From Ignavibacteria bacterium (GTDB lineage Bacteria; Bacteroidota; Ignavibacteria; Kapaibacteriales; UBA4661): DNA of 64,000 nt. The stretch lies in contig JAAFIV010000002.1 in assembly GCA_013298775.1 (NCBI GenBank), positions 62,001 to 126,000 of the forward strand, written 5' to 3'. Below, piece by piece: positions 8,317 to 16,580 of the stretch (the first letter of the stretch is position 1; each line of letters opens with the position of its first letter). Made by a program: the position numbers and the translations under genes. The notes below the pieces were generated by a model. It did no database searches. It had not been told where the DNA came from and was given only the letters and a program-made list of their open reading frames with translations.

Positions 8317-8699
8317 ATACATCTGTGTTTATTGACTATTTCCGATGTTATGATAAATCCGGAACATTGTACTATCTCTTGAGTGGACAGTATGAATTAT
8401 GTGCCTCCGTCATCACTGCTTTTGAACTTGGAGCTGGTGTTCGCAATGAACGTCATCAAGCAGATTATGAAGGCGCATTATCATCAGTAGTAATACTTCC
8501 GCTTGATGTATCGTGCATCAAAGAAGCACTAATCATTCAAAATGCACTTCGGAGCATCAATAAAACTATTGGTTTTCCCGACACGCTCATCGCCGCAACT
8601 GCGCTTGCCCACGAGATTCCCATTGCCACATTCAACAGAAAACATTTCGAGCGAGTACCAAATCTGACTCTCTTAAATATTCCCGCCGAACAGCCCTAG
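8295..8699 (+). CDS. PIN-domain ribonuclease toxin, VapC-like
   Basis: A 134-residue PIN domain. The acidic site is visible as Asp8 (ILVDTSVFIDYF), Glu44 (TAFELGAG) and Asp96 (GFPDTLIAATA). The fourth position is the usual Asn in ATFNRKHFERV. VapC toxins are Mg2+-dependent RNases held inactive by the antitoxin encoded upstream, here overlapping by 22 bp. The pair lies antisense between an ABC permease and an ABC ATPase that look like parts of one transport set, which suggests insertion of the pair. The stop is 11 bp from the convergent permease stop. Confidence 0.9.
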   Translation: MANRILVDTSVFIDYFRCYDKSGTLYYLLSGQYELCASVITAFELGAGVRNERHQADYEGALSSVVILPLDVSCIKEALIIQNALRSINKTIGFPDTLIAATALAHEIPIATFNRKHFERVPNLTLLNIPAEQP

Positions 8700-8710
8700 C
8701 AACCTCACCA

Positions 8711-11188
8711 TTACTCATGCCTGAGCGATTCCACCGCATTTGCCCGCGCCGCTTTCCATGCCTGCCCTGCAACGGTCATAAATGCTACGACCGCAGCCAC
8801 AATGCCCGCACCGACTAACACCGCAACACCAAAACCAGAGCGGAGTTCGACGTGGTAGGCGAAATCTTGCAGCCACGTGTTCATCAGCCAAAATGCAAGC
8901 GGCGTACCAATCACAAAAGCGATAGCAACTAATTTGAGAAAATCTTTGCTCAGAAGCCCGACAATACTTGCTTCCGACGCACCCAACACCTTGCGAACAC
9001 CAATTTCTTTCGTGCGCGATTCCGCCGCAAACGCTGCCAAACCGAACAGTCCCAAGCACGCAATCACGATAGCTATTGTGCTAAAAATTGCGAATAAATT
9101 TCCGCTGCGACTATCATCTTCGTATTGCTTTTGAAAAATCTCGTCTGCAAACCGCACAATGAAGGGGTTTCCGGGCAGAATGCGCTTGTAGAGCTGCTCC
9201 AGCGTTGCCATGTTTGCTTGCACGTTGTTGGTTGTCATGCGAAGGGTGAAGCAACTCGTTGCATCGCTTGGACAAAAAATAATTGGCTCAATCGCGCCGT
9301 GGAGCGACTTGTGATGGTAATTCTTCACCACACCACAAATTTGAATGCGCTGACCTTTTGCATCATCGCCCCATTTGATGAATTGTCCAATCGCCTCCGA
9401 TGCTGTTCTGAAGCCAAGTTGCTGCATTGCCGCCTCATTCACAACGACATTGCGCAATTTGAAATCGCCCATATTATCGGTGTTTTGATAGCCTTTGCCG
9501 CTCACAAATTTCATTTCGTATGTTGCGAAGTAGTTTTCATCAGCAATCAGCATATTGTAGCGTTTTTTCTCGTCGCCTTTTTGCCCCGCAGTGCTGGTAA
9601 TTCCTTCAGTGGAGAAGTTATAGCCTTCGCCAGGAATATTCTGGCTGCCAGCGACTTTTTGAACAAATGGCAACCGCGCCAATTCTTGCTTGAAGACCAG
9701 TGCTGGTCGCATATCTTTTTTGCCTTCGGGTGTTTTTTCTACGATTTGCGGTCCGTCAATCACGAGAAGCTGTTCCAAATTCATTCCCAAATCGCGGTTG
9801 CGCATAAAATTTAACTGTTGCCAGACAATTAATGTTCCCGCAATAAACGCAATAGACACTGCAAACTGCACCACGACAAGCGTTGAGCGAATCCGACCGC
9901 CACGCGCCGAGCGTGAAAAATTGCCGCGCAGAACAATAATCGGGTCCACGCCCGTCAAAACAAGCGCGACGTAACTGCCCGACAGCACTGCACCCAGCAC
10001 CAATGCGACGATTCCCCACGAACCAATGCCAAACGAAACTGCATAACCAAGATGTAATTTCGCACCAAGCAAGGTATTAAGCGGCTTTTGGAGAAGTTCA
10101 ACTGCAGTGAGCGCAATAAGAAACGCGGCGAGTGTCAGCACAGCGCATTCCAGCAAATACGGCAAAACAAGGTGCTGACGCGATGCGCCGATTGCCTTAC
10201 GAACCCCGATTTCACGCGCTCTGGACAGCCCAAATGCCGTCGAAAGATTGATGTAATTTATCCACGCCAAAGCAAGCACAAAAAACGCGATAGAACTAGC
10301 AATAACCACGAGTTTCAGTGCTGCGTTATTTGGAAGCGGGTCGTTGAAGCTGTCGCCTGTGTGAATGGAGCGAATTGGTTGCAAGTGCCAGGTAACATCT
10401 AAATTGCCCATTTTTTGACTGATTGCTCGCATTTGCGCTTCCATTTCTGCGGCTTTCCCGCCTTCTTTCAGCAAAATATACGCCGTCAAAAAGCCAGATG
10501 TATTCTGCGGGTCTAAACTCGCCCAACTGTTATTGTTCAAGTTTGTAGGATTGGCGAGGGTTGTGAGCGAAAAGAGCATATTTCCTTTCAGGTGCGAATT
10601 TTCAGGAATATCCTGCATCACGCCTGTAACGGTGAACTCATTGGGAGTAAATTGATTCGCTACGAGCAAACGTTTTCCAATCGCGCTTTGGTAATTTCCG
10701 TTGCAAGCGAAGTATTTCTGCGCTGCCGAGGCAGTTATCACCATCGTATTGGGCTTATCAAGGTCGGGGCTGCCGGCGAGGAAGGAGAATGAAAATGCGC
10801 GGAAAATATCGTTGTTGCCGTATGCCACATCTCCTTCTTGGAAAGTGAGTGTTTGTGCGCCTGCGCTGGCATTTTGTGGTCTATAACTCACTACGCCACC
10901 CGCGCTTGTCATAAACGTCGGAATGGCTTCAATGCTGGAGAAACGGTCGCGCAGAGCAAGCATAGCGGGCGAAACATTGCCAATGGCTCCCATACGCGAT
11001 GTTCCTACAAGGCGAAAAATACGGTTTGCGTTTGTGTGAAAAGCATCAAAACCCGCATGAAAGCTGGCAAATTCCATCAAAAATAAAAATGCCGTCATGC
11101 CGAGCGCGAGACCAAGCACGTTTAAGCCGGTGGTAAACTTACGCCGCCAAAGGGCGCGGAAAGCGAGTTTGAGGTAATTTGCAAACAT
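8711..11188 (-). CDS. MacB/FtsX-type ABC permease
   Basis: An 825-residue permease with two FtsX cores. An N-terminal anchor helix (LGLALGMTAFLFLMEF) is followed by a MacB-PCD-like periplasmic domain (about 45-270), three helices ending with REIGVRKAIGAS, a second periplasmic domain (about 440-680), and a final three-helix FtsX block with RTKEIGVRKVLGAS and the family ending ANAVESLRHE. It has no ATPase domain and must pair with a separate subunit such as 7130-7813. It is one of four permease loci of this type here. Upstream are a sigma-54-like promoter (11271-11286) and a tandem operator (11340-11376), so it is probably inducible. Confidence 0.93.
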   Translation of the reverse strand: MFANYLKLAFRALWRRKFTTGLNVLGLALGMTAFLFLMEFASFHAGFDAFHTNANRIFRLVGTSRMGAIGNVSPAMLALRDRFSSIEAIPTFMTSAGGVVSYRPQNASAGAQTLTFQEGDVAYGNNDIFRAFSFSFLAGSPDLDKPNTMVITASAAQKYFACNGNYQSAIGKRLLVANQFTPNEFTVTGVMQDIPENSHLKGNMLFSLTTLANPTNLNNNSWASLDPQNTSGFLTAYILLKEGGKAAEMEAQMRAISQKMGNLDVTWHLQPIRSIHTGDSFNDPLPNNAALKLVVIASSIAFFVLALAWINYINLSTAFGLSRAREIGVRKAIGASRQHLVLPYLLECAVLTLAAFLIALTAVELLQKPLNTLLGAKLHLGYAVSFGIGSWGIVALVLGAVLSGSYVALVLTGVDPIIVLRGNFSRSARGGRIRSTLVVVQFAVSIAFIAGTLIVWQQLNFMRNRDLGMNLEQLLVIDGPQIVEKTPEGKKDMRPALVFKQELARLPFVQKVAGSQNIPGEGYNFSTEGITSTAGQKGDEKKRYNMLIADENYFATYEMKFVSGKGYQNTDNMGDFKLRNVVVNEAAMQQLGFRTASEAIGQFIKWGDDAKGQRIQICGVVKNYHHKSLHGAIEPIIFCPSDATSCFTLRMTTNNVQANMATLEQLYKRILPGNPFIVRFADEIFQKQYEDDSRSGNLFAIFSTIAIVIACLGLFGLAAFAAESRTKEIGVRKVLGASEASIVGLLSKDFLKLVAIAFVIGTPLAFWLMNTWLQDFAYHVELRSGFGVAVLVGAGIVAAVVAFMTVAGQAWKAARANAVESLRHE

Positions 11189-11270
11189 ATTCGTTCCTTA
11201 ATTGCGAGTAAAAATACTCCGTGAGTTTCTGAAAATGAGTACGATAATTTCAACCGATACGAGAGTTTTC

Positions 11271-11286
11271 TCAAATGCTGTGCCAA
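11271..11286 (-). promoter_or_regulatory. sigma-54-like promoter of permease 8711-11188
   Basis: Read on the minus strand the site is TTGGCACAGCATTTGA: the -24 GG lies within TGGCAC, and a -12 TTGA follows at the proper spacing (GG-N10-GA instead of GG-N10-GC). The distal palindrome of the tandem operator sits 75 bp further upstream, where an NtrC-class activator would bind. Confidence 0.65.
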
Positions 11287-11339
11287 AACTTCAAAGCGTG
11301 TATTTGTGAGGCATTCAAGGTTTTCTATTCATCCTTCAT

Positions 11340-11376
11340 TGTTCACCAGCGCACACAAACTGTTCAAAAGCGGACA
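11340..11376. promoter_or_regulatory. tandem palindromic operator (UAS)
   Basis: Two 16-bp imperfect palindromes, TGTTCACCAGCGCACA (11340-11355) and TGTTCAAAAGCGGACA (11361-11376), are separated by CAAAC. Centres are 21 bp apart, two helical turns. The second unit is identical to the one at 13601-13616. Confidence 0.75.
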
Positions 11377-11446
11377 CTTTGAAGGACGGTGAAAAAGTTG
11401 TAATATTGCAATGATTCAGCCAGTAATTTCATTCCCTAGAAACCGC

Positions 11447-12118
11447 ATGAATACTCGTCTTACCAAACAAGTGCTTGCACTGCCAAACGCGCTCTTATTC
11501 ATTTCCGAGATACAAAAATCCTTGGAAGAAGAACGTGCGAAGCGGCTTCACTTCTACGAAATCGTTGATGAAAATAAAAAAATGGAATTCATCAATGGTG
11601 AAATTGTGTTCCATTCGCCCGCAACAATGCAGCAGAATCAAGTTACAGGGAGACTTGCAGCTCTTTCAAGTACCTTCGCATCATTAACACATCAGGGTTT
11701 TGTGGGTATAGAAACAATCATGGTTTCTCTTTCTCGAAATGACTACACACCTGACATCTGCTTCTTTCCCGAAGAAATTGCTCGAAATTTTACTGATGAG
11801 CAAACACACTTTCCCGCTCCCAGATGGATTGTCGAAGTTCTTTCACAATCAACCGTGCAAAATGATAGAGGCATAAAATTCAAGGATTATGCGGCTCATG
11901 GGGTGCAAGAGTATTGGATTATCGACACTAACGCCGAAACGATTGAGCAATATACATTGCTGGAAGGCGCGTATAATCTTGTTTTGAAGGCAAAAGAGGG
12001 AATAATTTCAAGTACAACTTTACATGGCTTCACAATTCCTATTCGTGCTGTTTTTCATCGCCAAGAGAAGGCAGCAACACTTCAGGCAATGATTGAGCAA
12101 ACCAAAAAAACTACATAA
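11447..12118 (+). CDS. Uma2-family PD-(D/E)XK protein
   Basis: A 223-residue member of the Uma2/DUF820 family, whose fold is a PD-(D/E)XK nuclease core. Visible elements are FINGEIVFHSP, the acidic YTPDICFF, IVEVLSQST, and the KFKDYAAHGVQEYWIID segment. Function in cells is unknown for the family. The ATG at 11447 gives an N-terminus (MNT...) matching its paralog at 50467-51171; an ATG at 11411 would add 12 residues. It lies on the opposite strand between two pieces of the MacAB-like set. A hairpin terminator separates it from the convergent adaptor gene. Confidence 0.88.
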   Translation: MNTRLTKQVLALPNALLFISEIQKSLEEERAKRLHFYEIVDENKKMEFINGEIVFHSPATMQQNQVTGRLAALSSTFASLTHQGFVGIETIMVSLSRNDYTPDICFFPEEIARNFTDEQTHFPAPRWIVEVLSQSTVQNDRGIKFKDYAAHGVQEYWIIDTNAETIEQYTLLEGAYNLVLKAKEGIISSTTLHGFTIPIRAVFHRQEKAATLQAMIEQTKKTT

Positions 12119-12124
12119 AACGAC

Positions 12125-12150
12125 GAAAGCCCGCATAAATACAGGCTTTC
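12125..12150. terminator. bidirectional hairpin terminator
   Basis: GAAAGCC(C)G pairs with C(A)GGCTTTC around an AT loop between the convergent stops of the Uma2 gene and the adaptor gene. The stem is short but well placed. Confidence 0.6.
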
Positions 12151-12173
12151 TAAGAGATTCGCTTCTTTGAAAT

Positions 12174-13424
12174 TTACTTCACCACGAGCTTTTCCGCATC
12201 GCCAAAGGTATCATAGCTTGAAGTGATAACCTTCTCGCCGACCTGCAAACCTTCGATAATCTCAAACGTATTCGGATTTTGCCGTCCAAGCCGTACATTG
12301 CGCTTGATTGCTTGCTTTCCGTCTTGCGCAAGCACAAACACCCACTGTCCGCCTGTTTTTTGGTAAAATCCTCCGCGAGCCAGTAAATTCGCCTGTTCCT
12401 CGCTGCCAAGCTCCAAGCGGATTTGCAACGATTGTCCGCGCCGAATACCTTCTGCCGCCGCGCCTTCAAAGTACATATCCACTTCAAAGCGACCATTTTT
12501 TACTTCCGAAAACACCTTACGAATAATCAATCTATGCGGCTTTCCAGCGATTTCACATTGTCCAATTTGCCCAACATTGATTCGCGCTAAATAGAATTCA
12601 TCTATCGGAACGCGGATTTTGTAGGCATCAATCACATCAATCTGCCCCAAACGCTGACCGCTCGTTTTTGCTTCGCCAATTTCGCAGTTGAGCGAGGTTA
12701 GTTGCCCCGAAATAGGAGCGCGAACCAGCATATTATCAAGGTTTTGCTTCACAACGCCAAAGTTCGATTTCAAGCGGTCGGTGGAATTTTCAAGTTGATT
12801 CACCTGCGCCAACCGCATGATGGAATCCGTGCGCGAGGTTTCGAGCGTGAGAGCTTTGCGCTTGACCAAAAAATCGTAATTGTCCCGCGCCCGCTCAAAC
12901 TCTTCCTTCGAGACGAGTTGCTTTTGCACGAGAAGTTGATTCTGCTCAAAGACGCGCTTTGCGTTGGCAATCTGATTTTCGAGGTCGAGAAGCTGATTTT
13001 TCAAGGTGAGGCGGGTTTGCTCCATCGCCACGCGGCTGTTTTGCAAGTTGTTCATTTGGTCGAGCATTTGCGCCTCACGATTGACGGCATCCAGCACCAT
13101 TGTTGAGTTCTTGAGCAAAACAATCGGGTCGCCTTCCTTCACCATCGCGCCCGCTTCGACGAACATTTTTTCTACGCGCCCACCATCAACGGCATCAAGG
13201 AAAATCGTGCGTTGCGGCTGCACCGTGCCTGTAACGGGGATAAATTCTTGGAACACGCCGCGCTCCACCGCCGAAACCGTGATTTTATCACGCTCGACGT
13301 TTAGCGTGCTGCGCGTATCACCCAAAACGACGGTGTAAATCACGAAGCCGGCAAAGACGGCACTTGCCGCAAGAATCGTGATTTTACGCGCCGTCCAGCG
13401 TTTTTTTTCAATTTTCTTATCCAT
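12174..13424 (-). CDS. MacA/HlyD-type periplasmic adaptor
   Basis: A 416-residue membrane-fusion protein. A basic N-terminus and one transmembrane helix (ILAASAVFAGFVIYTVV, about 15-33) are followed by a beta-barrel/lipoyl half (GTVQPQRTIFLDAVDGGRVEKMFVEAGAMV), a long coiled-coil hairpin (about 95-205), the second lipoyl half (VRAPISGQLTSLN) and a C-terminal barrel. It should bridge an inner-membrane MacB-type permease to an outer-membrane channel. The ATG at 13424 is chosen because a longer frame to 13514 would run through the sigma-54-like promoter. No TolC-like outer-membrane gene is in the window. Confidence 0.92.
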   Translation of the reverse strand: MDKKIEKKRWTARKITILAASAVFAGFVIYTVVLGDTRSTLNVERDKITVSAVERGVFQEFIPVTGTVQPQRTIFLDAVDGGRVEKMFVEAGAMVKEGDPIVLLKNSTMVLDAVNREAQMLDQMNNLQNSRVAMEQTRLTLKNQLLDLENQIANAKRVFEQNQLLVQKQLVSKEEFERARDNYDFLVKRKALTLETSRTDSIMRLAQVNQLENSTDRLKSNFGVVKQNLDNMLVRAPISGQLTSLNCEIGEAKTSGQRLGQIDVIDAYKIRVPIDEFYLARINVGQIGQCEIAGKPHRLIIRKVFSEVKNGRFEVDMYFEGAAAEGIRRGQSLQIRLELGSEEQANLLARGGFYQKTGGQWVFVLAQDGKQAIKRNVRLGRQNPNTFEIIEGLQVGEKVITSSYDTFGDAEKLVVK

Positions 13425-13510
13425 GATATTTTGCGTTTGAAGAGTGAGAATGTTGAGTTGCGTGAAATGATAGTCAGCAATGATGGTCGTGCAATGATTT
13501 CTTGATTTGT

Positions 13511-13526
13511 TCAATTAGCGTGCCAA
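13511..13526 (-). promoter_or_regulatory. sigma-54-like promoter of the adaptor gene
   Basis: The minus-strand sequence TTGGCACGCTAATTGA carries a consensus -24 element (TGGCACG) and a -12 TTGA. Predicted transcription would start near 13500, about 75 bp before the ATG at 13424. The operator unit at 13601 lies 75 bp upstream, exactly as at the permease promoter. Confidence 0.72.
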
Positions 13527-13578
13527 ACTGTAAGAACACGATTTTACGCGCTTTGTAGGACTATTCCTGCATAAATAC

Positions 13579-13616
13579 TGTCCGCAAATAGCACACAAAC
13601 TGTTCAAAAGCGGACA
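13579..13616. promoter_or_regulatory. tandem palindromic operator (UAS)
   Basis: TGTCC-N7-GCACA (13579-13595), spacer CAAAC, then TGTTCAAAAGCGGACA (13601-13616). The stretch from GCACA through GGACAC is identical to the site at 11340-11376. It lies in the divergent region between the adaptor and the OpgC-like gene. Confidence 0.75.
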
Positions 13617-13746
13617 CTTTTTTGTAAAACCTCTTGCCACAATGGATGCTTCGAGCGTATCTTTGTTGGAATTTTTGGTTAAGTTTTTGATTGAGTTTTT
13701 GAATCCCCAAACTGCGCATTTTTTCTCATTTTTCACGCTAAAAAGT

Positions 13747-14925
13747 ATGACAATTATTCCCAAAGAATGGCACTACACGCAAGACGGGAAGCGGGATTTA
13801 CGCATTGATTACCTGCGCGGTTTTGTCATGCTCATTCTTGTCATTGTCCACTTCGATTTTTTCTCGTTATTCAACTTCATTGCGTGGGAGCGCATTGGCG
13901 TTATCGCTGGCGCGGAGGGATTCGTGATTTTATCAGGGTTTGTGGTTGGAATGCTTTACGGCAGCAGAATTCAAGAAGATGGCTGGCGCAGCATTTCACA
14001 AAAGCTCTGGAAGCGAGCAATCAAGCTGTACAGAGCGAATCTTGGCGTGATTCTGGCTGTCGCGCTTCTCAGCCTCCTTCCCTTCTGGTCAGCGTGGAAA
14101 CTGATGACGTTCACGGACGTTGCCACAAGCACCGTTTATCAACTTTACCCGCAGCCAGGACTTCCCTTCCCGCAAGCACTGATGCAGCTTTTGCGCTTGC
14201 AATTTGGTCCGCATCAATTTCAAATCATGGGCTTGTACGTGATTCTCCTTTTTGCAACGCCTGCTTTGCTGTGGATGCTCCATAAACGGCTTGTAATCGT
14301 GCTTCTGGCAGCTTCGTGGGGAATGTATATTTTCAATGTATATTCGCCCAATATGCCGACGGGTGCGCAATTTGAGTACGGTTTTCCGATTCTCACGTGG
14401 CAAGTGCTGTATCTGCATGGCTTGGCGGCGGGTTACTATAAAAAATCGCTCACAATGCTGATGGATTCTAGTTTCCGCGTTCCGATTCTTGTTCTGAGCG
14501 GCATTCTTTTTTGGGGATTTATGTTGTTCACGCTCAACAACCCAAATCCTGAAATGCCAGCATTTGCAAGGCTTTCATTCATTCCTCCGCAAGTGTTTGG
14601 CGAATTGTACAACAAGTATTTCCTCAAAAATACGCTTGGCGTTTTGCGTTTGGTGAATTATGTGGCAGTGTTGGTGTATGGCTCGTACATTCTTACGATT
14701 TGCTGGAAGCCGCTCCATAAGGCGTTTGGCTGGTTTTTTCTACCGATTGGACAAGCCTCGCTCTACGTTTTCATCATGCACATTTTTGTTTTATACGTTG
14801 TCAGCAATATCCCGATTTTTTGGCAACAACATTTCATCATCAATTCTCTCGGACACACCGCGTCGTTACTCACGTTGTGGTTACTTGTGCGGTACAAGGT
14901 TTTATTTGATTACATTCCGCATTAG
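13747..14925 (+). CDS. OpgC-domain integral membrane protein
   Basis: A 392-residue protein with about ten hydrophobic segments. Its start RDLRIDYLRGFVMLILVIVH fits the OpgC / acyltransferase-3-like family. OpgC proteins transfer succinyl or related groups to periplasmic glucans; the family in this phylum is uncharacterised, so the substrate is unknown. The ATG at 13747 follows a long poorly conserved in-frame stretch beginning at 13642 and matches the family N-terminus. It diverges from the adaptor gene across the region holding the sigma-54-type control sites, and is followed after 86 bp by the NtrC-class regulator. Confidence 0.82.
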   Translation: MTIIPKEWHYTQDGKRDLRIDYLRGFVMLILVIVHFDFFSLFNFIAWERIGVIAGAEGFVILSGFVVGMLYGSRIQEDGWRSISQKLWKRAIKLYRANLGVILAVALLSLLPFWSAWKLMTFTDVATSTVYQLYPQPGLPFPQALMQLLRLQFGPHQFQIMGLYVILLFATPALLWMLHKRLVIVLLAASWGMYIFNVYSPNMPTGAQFEYGFPILTWQVLYLHGLAAGYYKKSLTMLMDSSFRVPILVLSGILFWGFMLFTLNNPNPEMPAFARLSFIPPQVFGELYNKYFLKNTLGVLRLVNYVAVLVYGSYILTICWKPLHKAFGWFFLPIGQASLYVFIMHIFVLYVVSNIPIFWQQHFIINSLGHTASLLTLWLLVRYKVLFDYIPH

Positions 14926-15011
14926 GTTTTATGCGATATTGGGAATGAAACAAATTCATCCAAGCACTCGTCTTCTTTCAAAAATTGAACTTTCACCACC
15001 ACAAAATTTTT

Positions 15012-16421
15012 ATGAGCAAAGCTACCTCCAAACAAGGAACAATCCTTGCGATTGACGATAATACCGACATTCTCACCTCGCTGCGTTTGCTTTTGAAGCA
15101 GCATTTTCAAACTGTTCACACCGAAGCGCATCCCGACGCGCTGCCCACGTTGCTCAAGAACACGCGCTACGACGTAATTTTGCTGGATATGAACTTCACA
15201 AAGGACGTTTCAAGCGGTGCGGAGGGTTTTCATTGGTTGGAACAAATTCATCACATTGACCCCAATATTCCCGTCATCATGCTCACGGCGTATGGCGATG
15301 TGGACACCGCAATCCAAGCAATCAAGCGTGGCGCAACCGATTTTGTGCTAAAGCCTTGGCAAAATGAAAAGCTCCTTGCAACCATCAACTCCGCATTAAA
15401 TCTCGCTTCTTCGCGCCGTGAAGTCGAAACCTTGAAAACCAGCGAACGCTCGCTCAAAAACGCCATCAACGCACAAAGCGCACCAACACACGATTTCATC
15501 TGGTCTTCCCCCGCCATGCAAAGCATCAATGCGCTGATTGACAAAGTTGCCGTCACCGATGCAAACGTGATTATTCTTGGTGAAAATGGCACGGGAAAAG
15601 AGGTGGTCGCCCGCGAACTGCATCGCCGCTCGCTTCGGGCGCAGGAAGTGTTTATCGGCGTGGATATGGGCGCACTTCCCGAAACGCTCTTTGAAAGTGA
15701 ACTTTTTGGCTACGTGAAGGGCGCGTTTACTGATGCGAAGGAAGACCGCGCAGGGCGTTTTGAGTTGGCAAATGGCGGCACGTTGTTTCTGGATGAAATT
15801 GGAAATCTCTCCTTTCCAGCGCAATCCAAACTCCTTGCCGCGCTGCAAAACCGCATGATTACTCGCTTGGGGTCGAGCAAGCAAATTCCGCTCAACATTC
15901 GCCTCGTCTGCGCAACGAATATGCCTCTGTACACGATGGTCGAAGAAAAACAATTCCGCCAAGACCTTCTCTACCGCATCAACACTGTGGAAATTCACCT
16001 CCCGCCGCTTCGTGAGCGCAAGGAAGATATTCCGCTTTTGGCAGAACATTTCCTCAAAAGTTATTGCGCAAAATACCGCAAACCCGCAATGCGTCTCACT
16101 CCGCCAGCACTAAAAAAATTGGAACAATATCCTTGGCGTGGCAATGTTCGTGAATTGCAGCACACGCTGGAGCGCGTTGTGATAATGAACGATGCCACGC
16201 TCATTGACGCAAGCGATATTGCGCTCTCCACTCCAAACAGCGCATCACAACAAGGTTCTGAAGGGAATCTCCACGTGGATAATTTGAATTTGGACGATTT
16301 GGAAAAACTCGCTATTCGCAAATCGCTCCAAAAGCACAACGGCAACGTGAGCCATGCGGCTGAAGAACTAGGTTTGACGCGGGCTGCGTTATATCGGCGT
16401 ATGGAAAAATATGGGTTGTAA
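15012..16421 (+). CDS. NtrC-class sigma-54-dependent response regulator
   Basis: A 469-residue activator: receiver with Asp59 (ILLDMNF) and VLKPW; AAA+ domain (about 165-395) with Walker A GENGTGKE at about 190, the sigma-54 contact loop GAFTDA at 237-242, Walker B (GTLFLDEIG) and an arginine-finger region; and a Fis-type helix-turn-helix at the end (NVSHAAEELGLTRAALYRRM). It needs sigma-54 and acts from upstream sites. Its kinase is encoded 159 bp downstream and the adaptor gene lies 1.6 kb upstream. I infer that it binds the tandem TGTYC-N6-GGACA palindromes near the export genes. The ATG at 15012 is preferred over a start at 14985. Confidence 0.95.
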   Translation: MSKATSKQGTILAIDDNTDILTSLRLLLKQHFQTVHTEAHPDALPTLLKNTRYDVILLDMNFTKDVSSGAEGFHWLEQIHHIDPNIPVIMLTAYGDVDTAIQAIKRGATDFVLKPWQNEKLLATINSALNLASSRREVETLKTSERSLKNAINAQSAPTHDFIWSSPAMQSINALIDKVAVTDANVIILGENGTGKEVVARELHRRSLRAQEVFIGVDMGALPETLFESELFGYVKGAFTDAKEDRAGRFELANGGTLFLDEIGNLSFPAQSKLLAALQNRMITRLGSSKQIPLNIRLVCATNMPLYTMVEEKQFRQDLLYRINTVEIHLPPLRERKEDIPLLAEHFLKSYCAKYRKPAMRLTPPALKKLEQYPWRGNVRELQHTLERVVIMNDATLIDASDIALSTPNSASQQGSEGNLHVDNLNLDDLEKLAIRKSLQKHNGNVSHAAEELGLTRAALYRRMEKYGL

Positions 16422-16446
16422 AGTTGTAGGCATAGTCATTCTAAAT

Positions 16447-16522
16447 TGGGCAGACAACAGTGTCTGTTTGTGCCGAAGCTAGTCTTTATGAGGTAGCGCA
16501 GACACTCTTGTCTGCGCCACAA
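16447..16522. repeat. dispersed CAGACA/TGTCTG repeat
   Basis: An imperfect palindrome of the family built from GGCRCAGACAnnnnTGTCTGYGCC-like halves: the left half is degenerate, the right half is GTAGCGCAGACACTCTTG then TCTGCGCCAC. It lies between the regulator and the kinase. Relatives occur at 17967-18044, 19596-19774, 39557-39640 and 51202-51592. Confidence 0.75.
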
Positions 16523-16580
16523 GACGCACTTTTTTTGAGTCCATACCCTTATTGATTGCTCACTTTCTTTCCCCCGCCTC

